DNA of 5,044 nt from Oscillospiraceae bacterium (GTDB lineage Bacteria > Bacillota > Clostridia > Oscillospirales > Ruminococcaceae): assembly GCA_029098085.1 (NCBI GenBank), contig JAQXNQ010000204.1, positions 1-5,044 on the forward strand, read 5' to 3'. Positions within the stretch are counted from its first letter, which is position 1. Each line of letters opens with the position of its first letter. The position numbers and the translations under genes were made by a program. This document shows positions 1-3,614 of the stretch, piece after piece. The notes under the pieces were generated by a model. It was not told the origin of the DNA. It made no database searches and worked only from the letters and a program-made list of their open reading frames with translations.

Positions 1-64
1 GCGGTGAAGGAGAAAAAACTGCCGTTTTAACCGAAAAGCACAGTGTACCGACAGGTGATACCAC

Positions 65-89
65 GGGACGTCCGGAGGCCGTCCCCTAC
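65..89 (-). repeat. REP-like GTAG-hairpin module A, copy 1
   Basis: Read on the minus strand, GTAG (89-86) directly abuts a stem GGGACG (85-80), a 9-base loop (79-71) and CGTCCC (70-65). A GTAG tetranucleotide at the foot of an imperfect palindrome is the hallmark of bacterial REP elements handled by RAYT (TnpA-REP) transposases. That assignment is by analogy; no transposase is in the window. Confidence 0.5.
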
Positions 90-149
90 CTGGCGAAACA
101 AGGAACCGCTTCGACCCCAGCCGGAAGCGGCAGCGTGTCGACAGGCAGC

Positions 150-172
150 GGGCGATCCATGATCGCCCCTAC
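150..172 (-). repeat. REP-like GTAG-hairpin module B, copy 1
   Basis: On the minus strand, GTAG (172-169) is followed without a gap by GGGCGATC (168-161), a 3-base loop (160-158) and GATCGCCC (157-150), a perfect 8-bp stem. It has the same orientation and layout as module A, about 83 bp away, but a different stem sequence. This argues for a shared structural rule rather than simple duplication. Confidence 0.55.
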
Positions 173-207
173 GGTTTGCCGAATCAGCACATCATTCCCC
201 AAAAGCA

Positions 208-233
208 AAAAGGACGGGCCGCCCCGTCCTTTT
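208..233. terminator. Terminator-like hairpin in repeat copy 1
   Basis: AGGACGGG (211-218) pairs perfectly with CCCGTCCT (223-230) around a 4-base loop. Three flanking A-T pairs lengthen the stem to 11 bp. T-rich sequence follows on both strands (plus: 231-241; minus: TTTTGCTTTT at 210-201), so it could stop transcription either way. It sits about 10 bases downstream of the -10 of the minus-strand promoter at 242-270, which is unusual. Confidence 0.7.
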
Positions 234-241
234 CTGTTTCT

Positions 242-270
242 ATCATAGCACATTTTATCCAAAAAGTCAA
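242..270 (-). promoter_or_regulatory. Minus-strand sigma-A promoter inside repeat copy 1
   Basis: On the minus strand, TTGACT (270-265) and TATGAT (247-242) are separated by exactly 17 bp, close to consensus at both boxes. The start would be near 235, so the RNA would begin almost immediately with the hairpin at 208-233. Any readthrough would run left through the REP-like modules and out of the window. Confidence 0.7.
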
Positions 271-310
271 GTCTTGTTCTTTTGCCGCGCAGCAAAAGAA
301 TAAGCCGGCC

Positions 311-359
311 GCCGGTCCGGGAACCGGCATTATTTTAATGCCGCCCTCGCAAGGGCGGC
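311..359. other. Overlapping alternative hairpins between the two repeat copies
   Basis: Three hairpins share arms. GCCGGT (311-316) pairs with ACCGGC (323-328). CGGCATTA (325-332) pairs with TAATGCCG (336-343) around TTT. GCCGCCCT (340-347) pairs with AGGGCGGC (352-359) around CGCA. The middle one excludes the two outer ones. No gene is visible in the spacer 284-401. It may be a remnant of another palindromic element or a terminator pair. Confidence 0.55.
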
Positions 360-465
360 TTCCAAACAAAAACTCCCACGCTGCCGAAACGGAATGCGGG
401 AGCGGTGAAGGAGAAAAAACTGCCGTTTTAACCGAAAAGCACAGTGTACCGACAGGTGATACCAC

Positions 466-490
466 GGGACGTCCGGAGGCCGTCCCCTAC
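466..490 (-). repeat. REP-like GTAG-hairpin module A, copy 2
   Basis: This is identical to the module at 65-89: GTAG at 490-487, then the stem arms 486-481 and 471-466 on the minus strand. It lies in the perfectly conserved left block of the repeat. Confidence 0.5.
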
Positions 491-549
491 CTTGCAAAAG
501 ACGGAACGTTTCGGGCCTAGCCTGAAGCGACAGCGTGTCGACAGGCAGC

Positions 550-572
550 GGGCGATCCATGATCGCCCCTAC
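550..572 (-). repeat. REP-like GTAG-hairpin module B, copy 2
   Basis: This is identical to the module at 150-172: GTAG at 572-569, 8-bp stem arms at 568-561 and 557-550, and a 3-base loop. It lies in the conserved right block of the repeat. Confidence 0.55.
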
Positions 573-607
573 GGTTTGCCGAATCAGCACATCATTCCCC
601 AAAAACA

Positions 608-633
608 AAAAGGACGGGCCGCCCCGTCCTTTT
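608..633. terminator. Terminator-like hairpin in repeat copy 2
   Basis: Same 11-bp hairpin as at 208-233 (arms 608-618 and 623-633). The minus-strand tail here is the purer U-tract TTTTTGTTTTT, because the one base difference between copies replaces a C with T on that strand. It could shield the gene at 735 from upstream readthrough and also end a short minus-strand transcript. Confidence 0.7.
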
Positions 634-641
634 CTGTTTCT

Positions 642-670
642 ATCATAGCACATTTTATCCAAAAAGTCAA
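642..670 (-). promoter_or_regulatory. Minus-strand sigma-A promoter inside repeat copy 2
   Basis: An exact duplicate of the promoter at 242-270: TTGACT (670-665), 17-bp spacer, TATGAT (647-642), firing left into the hairpin at 608-633. It stands back to back with the plus-strand promoter at 674-702, with only a few bases between the two -35 boxes. Confidence 0.7.
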
Positions 671-673
671 GTC

Positions 674-702
674 TTGTTCTTTTTCGCCAAAGGGTATATA
701 AC
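674..702 (+). promoter_or_regulatory. Probable promoter of the 735-2219 gene pair
   Basis: TTGTTC (674-679) and TATAAC (697-702) are spaced by 17 bp and would start transcription near 709, about 26 bases before the ATG at 735. The -35 lies in the last bases of repeat copy 2, while the -10 is in unique sequence. Both boxes depart from consensus, so strength is probably moderate. Confidence 0.5.
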
Positions 703-707
703 AGTAA

Positions 708-719
708 GTACACCTGTAC
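708..719. promoter_or_regulatory. Short perfect palindrome, possible operator
   Basis: GTACACCTGTAC has 5-bp arms around CC and lies between the -10 (697-702) and the ribosome site (721-727). It contains TACA-N2-TGTA, the form of the cop box bound by CopY and of related BlaI/MecI-type sites. The neighbouring genes show no copper or beta-lactam link, so this may be another repressor's site or chance. Confidence 0.3.
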
Positions 720-734
720 GAAGGAGGATGCGGA

Positions 735-1199
735 ATGAGCAACATGCTGGAAGGGCTGCTTCCGGTGGGCGCAGAGGACGCCATCACCGAAGCGGCAGAG
801 CTTCTGAAGGAGCGGGGTATCCTGCTGACCGCGGCGCAGAAGGTCTCCCTCTGCCGCGCCGAGCGGGACGCCCTGACCGACACCGGCCGGCTGGTCTTCG
901 GAGAGACCGCCGCCGAGCAGATTCTCAGGGGGTTCTGGGACAGTGCGTGGCTGGCCGGAAACGAGGACGGGCTGGAGGAGGACTGCGCCGCAGCGCTGGA
1001 GGAGCTGACCTGGCTGTTTTACCAGTTCAAAAACGAAACCGAGCTGCCGGACGAGCTGCTGATCCGCCGGATGCGGGAGCTGTTCGACGGCCCCTGCCGG
1101 GGTTCGGCGGAGCTGCTGGGACAAGTGGAGCTGTCCGTCCTGACGGGATCCGATGAAGAGGAGCTGGAGAAGGAAGAAGACGGAGACGAGTGGGACTGA
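735..1199 (+). CDS. DUF6323-like protein of unknown function
   Basis: A 154-residue soluble protein with no signal peptide or membrane segment. From memory it resembles the DUF6323 family of Clostridia; the recognisable parts are GRLVFGETAAEQILRGFWDS (51-70), LTWLFYQFKNE (91-101) and the stretch 113-128 with FDG.CRGS. The chain reads as mostly alpha-helical, and the last 16 or so residues are almost all Asp and Glu, an acidic tail that may be flexible. The ATG at 735 is set by a strong AAGGAGG at 721-727 with 7-base spacing; an ATG at 728 is out of frame. It is the first gene of a likely two-gene unit with the DUF6179-like gene 84 bases downstream. No catalytic motif is visible and I assign no function. 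The family match could not be searched; the reading frame itself is secure. Confidence 0.85.
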   Translation: MSNMLEGLLPVGAEDAITEAAELLKERGILLTAAQKVSLCRAERDALTDTGRLVFGETAAEQILRGFWDSAWLAGNEDGLEEDCAAALEELTWLFYQFKNETELPDELLIRRMRELFDGPCRGSAELLGQVELSVLTGSDEEELEKEEDGDEWD

Positions 1200-1239
1200 G
1201 CGGTGTATAACAAAAAGTCGAATCATGCTGAATAAAACC

Positions 1240-1264
1240 GGGTGGAGACAATTTCCCTCCACCC
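1240..1264 (+). other. Intergenic stem-loop before the DUF6179-like gene
   Basis: GGGTGGAG (1240-1247) pairs perfectly with CTCCACCC (1257-1264) around a 9-base loop. It covers an in-frame GTG at 1242 and ends 6 bases before the true ribosome site at 1271. Only TTT follows, so it is a poor terminator. It may stabilise or separate the two halves of the bicistronic message. Confidence 0.55.
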
Positions 1265-1283
1265 TTTGGGAAGGGAGCAGAGG

Positions 1284-2219
1284 ATGAAGCAGGGGTTTGA
1301 AGCGCAGTTTGACCATAACACTTCGGCGAATTCGACTGAATATGACAAATCGTCGTCTTTGCTGGCCGCCGGGGACGGTTTCCCGGACGAAAAGCGGATT
1401 TTTCTGTCGCTGACCGAGCGGGCCGCGGCGGCAGGGCTGCTCTCCCCGGCGGAAGGGGAGCGGCTGAAGGGGGAGGTTCTGTCCCTGCTGGAAAAGCAGT
1501 GCCGCCGGTATACCCGGGAACAGAGCGGTTCGGTGCGGAGCGAGACCGCTGGGGAGCTGCTGCAGGGGATCCTTTACCTCCTGGGCGTCTGGCTGGAGGG
1601 GCAGACCATCTCGGGCGGCGCGGCCCTGCTCCGCCGCACTCCGCTGGAGGAGGGGTACCGTCAGGGCCGGATCCGGCTCAGGCGGCAGCTGCGCTCCTGT
1701 CAGGGGTACTACACGCTGGTGCTGCGGGAGCGGATGCCCCGGGCCAGCCGGCTGTACGACGACACGCTGGACGGCGGCCTCCGGGGGTTCTGGAAGCTGT
1801 ACCCCGGCCTGATGGATTTCTTTCCCCATCAGGTGCCCATCACCGCCGACTACCCGGTGCTGCACTACCCCCAGGGACTGGAGGGGCTCAGCTTCATCCG
1901 CCGGTATCTGGACGGGTACCGGTGGGAAAACCGGTTCTGCCGCCTGTTCTCCCCGACCCGGCAGCGTCTGCTGCTGGAGGACTATGCCCGCCGCTGCGGC
2001 GAACGCCCCATGGAGCTGGGCTGCAATCTCTGTGAGATTCTGCTTGCCCATGCCCTGCTGGAGCAGGGGGAGGGTCTGACCGTCCCGGAGCGGTGGGACA
2101 GGCTGTCCGCCAGCTTCCCCGACGGCCTGCGGGCCTATCTGGGAAGCTGGTGCAGGGAGAATCCGGCCACGCTGGAGCGGGAGATGCAGGCGGTCCGGGG
2201 GGAAAACGGAAACAACTGA
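1284..2219 (+). CDS. DUF6179-like protein of unknown function
   Basis: A 311-residue protein that resembles, from memory, the DUF6179 family of Clostridia. Recognisable stretches are YTREQSGSVRSETAGELLQG (76-95), followed by a helical segment to about 105, and 157-192 with the LYDDTLDGGLRGFWKLYPG run leading to PHQVPITADYP. It is rich in Arg, Leu and Glu and appears largely alpha-helical and cytosolic; there is no signal peptide or clear membrane segment. The ATG at 1284 is chosen because AAGGGAG (1271-1277) sits 6 bases upstream. The in-frame GTG at 1242 would add 14 residues but lies inside a stem-loop and lacks a ribosome site. It is probably co-transcribed with the 735-1199 gene, and pairing of these two DUF families suggests joint action. 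Function is unknown. It ends at a bidirectional terminator (2262-2296). Confidence 0.87.
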   Translation: MKQGFEAQFDHNTSANSTEYDKSSSLLAAGDGFPDEKRIFLSLTERAAAAGLLSPAEGERLKGEVLSLLEKQCRRYTREQSGSVRSETAGELLQGILYLLGVWLEGQTISGGAALLRRTPLEEGYRQGRIRLRRQLRSCQGYYTLVLRERMPRASRLYDDTLDGGLRGFWKLYPGLMDFFPHQVPITADYPVLHYPQGLEGLSFIRRYLDGYRWENRFCRLFSPTRQRLLLEDYARRCGERPMELGCNLCEILLAHALLEQGEGLTVPERWDRLSASFPDGLRAYLGSWCRENPATLEREMQAVRGENGNN

Positions 2220-2261
2220 ACCGCTTTTCGCCCCTTCATATCCCCTGCTGCTGAAAGCAAA

Positions 2262-2296
2262 GCCCGGCAGACGGCTTGAAAACCAGCCTGCCGGGC
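2262..2296. terminator. Bidirectional terminator between convergent genes
   Basis: GCCCGGCAG (2262-2270) pairs with CTGCCGGGC (2288-2296), with a short inner GCT/AGC extension. Plus-strand tail is CTGTTTAT; minus-strand tail is TTTGCTTT. It lies between the stops of the plus gene (2219) and the minus gene (2322) and can serve both. Confidence 0.85.
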
Positions 2297-2321
2297 CCTG
2301 TTTATATGCGCGGGATCCCGA

Positions 2322-3104
2322 TCAATGCTCCGCGAAAAAGTCCTTCATCAGCTTCGGGAAGGCCGCCGCGGCGTCCCGGTCGGTGGCGGAGGGCTCCAGA
2401 CTGAGCCTGACATCGTAGCCGCCGGAGCGGAGAGCGGTGAGAAAATCCGCGAAGGGCTTGTCGATGACGGTGGGGCAGCCCCGCTTCTCCGGTTCGGCGC
2501 AGTGGGCATGGGCCAGCAGCGGAAGATCGCCGGGCGCAAAGGCGTCCTGCTCCCGGGCGAAGTGGTAGTAGTCGGCCAGCAGCCGGACAGACGGGTGATT
2601 CACCGCCCGAACCAGCCGGGCACCGTCACTCACCGTGCGGATCATGTCGGTCTCGGCCCGGTTCAGCGGCTCCATGACGATGGTGACGCCGTGCTGACGG
2701 GCAATGGGGGCTATGGCGGAGGTCAGCCCGGTCAGGTGAGAAAAAGCCTGCTCATGGGTCATGCCCTCGGGGCAGCTGCGCACCCTGCCGCTGCCGAAGA
2801 CCAGCACCTCCACGCCCAGCCGGGCAGAACGGTCACAGGCCCTTTTGATCCAGTCCAGCACCGGCTCCATGGGGCCGTAGAGGGGCAGCCCGCCCGGGAA
2901 CATCCAGCAGGCGGTCTCCGCCGGCAGACCGCTGTCCTCCACCCGGCGGCAGGCCTCCCGGAAATCCTCCTCGGAAAGGCCGGTATAGTTGCTGATGGTC
3001 AGCTCGGCGTAATCATAGCCGGATTCCTTCAGAAAGGGCAGCGCCTGCAGACCCATGGGGTCGCCGTCCACGGACAGGCTGGCTGCGCAGAAACCGATTT
3101 TCAT
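2322..3104 (-). CDS. Sugar phosphate isomerase/epimerase family protein (xylose isomerase-like TIM barrel)
   Basis: A 260-residue cytosolic TIM-barrel protein of the xylose isomerase-like/AP endonuclease 2 superfamily. It begins MKIGFCAASL (strand 1) and has the usual barrel marks: YAELTI (32-37), VMEPLN with Glu145, LLADYYH with Asp178 and His181, AHAHCAE with His199/His201, and LSLEPS with Glu237. Glu145, Asp178, a His at 199 or 201, and Glu237 match the metal-binding set of this family, in which the two Glu residues also move the proton in the epimerases. The enzyme should therefore be an active metal-dependent isomerase or epimerase, but the substrate cannot be told. The ATG at 3104 is set by GGGAGG (3117-3112) 7 bases upstream. 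The frame stays open upstream to 3419, which is incidental because the promoter at 3208-3236 lies inside it. It is monocistronic in this window, with no sugar transporter or kinase beside it. Confidence 0.93.
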   Translation of the reverse strand: MKIGFCAASLSVDGDPMGLQALPFLKESGYDYAELTISNYTGLSEEDFREACRRVEDSGLPAETACWMFPGGLPLYGPMEPVLDWIKRACDRSARLGVEVLVFGSGRVRSCPEGMTHEQAFSHLTGLTSAIAPIARQHGVTIVMEPLNRAETDMIRTVSDGARLVRAVNHPSVRLLADYYHFAREQDAFAPGDLPLLAHAHCAEPEKRGCPTVIDKPFADFLTALRSGGYDVRLSLEPSATDRDAAAAFPKLMKDFFAEH

Positions 3105-3207
3105 GACAGATCCTCCCGAAACAATGAAGCTGACGGGGAGGCGAAGCGCTGCTCCGCCCATGCCGTCGCCGGGGGAACTCCGGACAGGAAGCTCCCATTT
3201 AAGGTAT

Positions 3208-3236
3208 AGGATAGCAGAAACGATATTCACTGTCAA
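3208..3236 (-). promoter_or_regulatory. Promoter of the isomerase/epimerase gene
   Basis: On the minus strand, TTGACA (3236-3231), a perfect -35, is 17 bp from TATCCT (3213-3208). Start near 3201 gives a leader of roughly 97 bases. The leader contains an imperfect hairpin around 3138-3156 but no riboswitch I recognise. Confidence 0.8.
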
Positions 3237-3432
3237 GAGTGTTTGCAGCGGTTTTGCCGGAGGGCTGACAGGTCCGTGAAAACAGATATCATACTGCCGT
3301 TTTGGCACGCCCCGGCATATTGCAGCAGGGAGGGATGCTTCCTGCCAAATAAAAAAGATGTTTCTGTGTGGAAAACTCCACCGCATCCTTTTGACCGGCC
3401 GCAGCAAACGGTTTCCCATCCTTTTCCCAAAT
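3237..3432. other. Divergent intergenic region without recognised genes
   Basis: About 200 bases between the isomerase promoter and the control region of the alcohol dehydrogenase. Small open frames cross it on both strands, but none has a ribosome site with a sensible start. Two small hairpins are visible: 3325-3332 with 3338-3345 (8 bp, one G-T pair) and 3368-3372 with 3377-3381. Neither is followed by a T-tract. Nothing else is supported. Confidence 0.6.
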
Positions 3433-3469
3433 TTCTCCTATTCCTAAATCATATTCCCCTATTCCGAAA
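3433..3469. repeat. Pair of 16-bp direct repeats, 21 bp apart, upstream of the alcohol dehydrogenase promoter
   Basis: TTCTCCTATTCCTAAA (3433-3448) and TTCCCCTATTCCGAAA (3454-3469) agree at 14 of 16 positions and share an uninterrupted CCTATTCC. The 21-bp period equals two turns of the helix, so both sites face the same side of the DNA, and the second ends 5 bp before the -35. This is the usual placement for a transcription factor contacting RNA polymerase. The factor is not known. Confidence 0.6.
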
Positions 3470-3474
3470 AGAGA

Positions 3475-3492
3475 TTGGTAATTTTTTAACAA
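3475..3492. promoter_or_regulatory. Rex operator (NADH/NAD+ redox repressor site)
   Basis: TTGGTAATTTTTTAACAA matches the clostridial Rex consensus TTGTTAA-N4-TTAACAA at 13 of 14 defined positions (G instead of T at 3478). It overlaps the -35 and the spacer of the promoter at 3475-3504, so bound Rex would block polymerase. Rex leaves DNA when NADH rises, and Rex regulons of Clostridia commonly include alcohol dehydrogenases, which fits the downstream gene. Confidence 0.78.
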
Positions 3493-3504
3493 GCGTGCTA
3501 TACT
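3475..3504 (+). promoter_or_regulatory. Promoter of the iron-containing alcohol dehydrogenase gene
   Basis: TTGGTA (3475-3480) and TATACT (3499-3504) are 18 bp apart. The -10 is preceded by TGC, giving an extended -10 (TGnTATACT), which compensates for the imperfect -35. Start near 3511 gives a leader of about 104 bases. Confidence 0.78.
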
Positions 3505-3527
3505 GTTACCTGTAGAAATAAGGAAAA

Positions 3528-3579
3528 GAAAAGCGGAATGAGGAAGCTGCTGCCGAAAGGCAACATCCGCCGGCTTTTC
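3528..3579 (+). other. Structured 5' leader of the alcohol dehydrogenase mRNA
   Basis: GAAAAGCGG (3528-3536) pairs with 3570-3579 apart from one bulged G at 3572. It encloses a small hairpin TGCC-GAAA-GGCA (3551-3562) closed by a GNRA tetraloop. The ribosome site (3603-3607) lies outside the fold. There is no T-tract and I recognise no riboswitch class; it may stabilise the message. Confidence 0.45.
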
Positions 3580-3614
3580 CGGGAGATTCAAAATCAATAT
3601 ATGGAGGAATCGTT

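Larger units (their letters stand above)
1..283. repeat. Structured intergenic repeat, copy 1 (left end may be cut by the window)
   Basis: This segment recurs at 402-683. Positions 1-90 are identical to 402-491, and 131-283 match 531-683 with one difference (G205 versus A605). The middle 40 bases (91-130) differ strongly and contain a 1-base length change. The unit contains two GTAG-hairpin modules, a terminator-like hairpin at 208-233 and a minus-strand promoter at 242-270. No reading frame here has a ribosome site or coding character. Identity starts at base 1, so the repeat may extend left of the window. It is probably a dispersed, mobile or ncRNA-like intergenic element; I recall similar hairpins with CCCTAC ends scattered through Oscillospiraceae genomes, but cannot verify that here. 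Confidence 0.9.
402..683. repeat. Structured intergenic repeat, copy 2
   Basis: This is the second copy of the element at 1-283, in the same orientation, with a start-to-start distance of 401 bp. The outer 90 and inner 153 bases are nearly identical to copy 1, while 492-530 has diverged. Identity ends at 683, after which the sequence runs into the promoter and leader of the gene at 735. The spacer between the copies (284-401) shows no obvious similarity to the flank at 684-734. Both copies keep the paired arms of every hairpin, which suggests that structure rather than coding is under selection. Confidence 0.9.

Noticed and set aside
1..683. CRISPR array or complete insertion sequence
   Set aside because: Only two long copies about 400 bp apart, no regular short spacers, no transposase and no terminal inverted repeats found at the copy ends.
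176..701. Small frames within the repeat copies on both strands
   Set aside because: They cross hairpins and the divergent core, lack ribosome sites and differ between copies only as drift in a structured element would.
330..2051. A 573-residue open frame on the minus strand across the repeat and the DUF genes
   Set aside because: It is antisense to two well-supported genes with ribosome sites, its product is low-complexity (Gln, Pro, Leu, Arg rich), and it runs through the structured repeat. High-GC codon bias explains it.
2325..3209. A 294-residue plus-strand frame opposite the isomerase
   Set aside because: It is an antisense shadow of a recognisable TIM-barrel gene; composition is Gly/Gln/His rich and it matches nothing.
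3367..3375. DnaA-box-like TTTTCCACA on the minus strand
   Set aside because: A single isolated match with one mismatch; no second box nearby and no replication gene, so chance is the better explanation.
3243..3515. A 90-residue plus-strand frame in the divergent intergenic region
   Set aside because: It starts at a non-ATG codon without a ribosome site and runs through the Rex operator and promoter.
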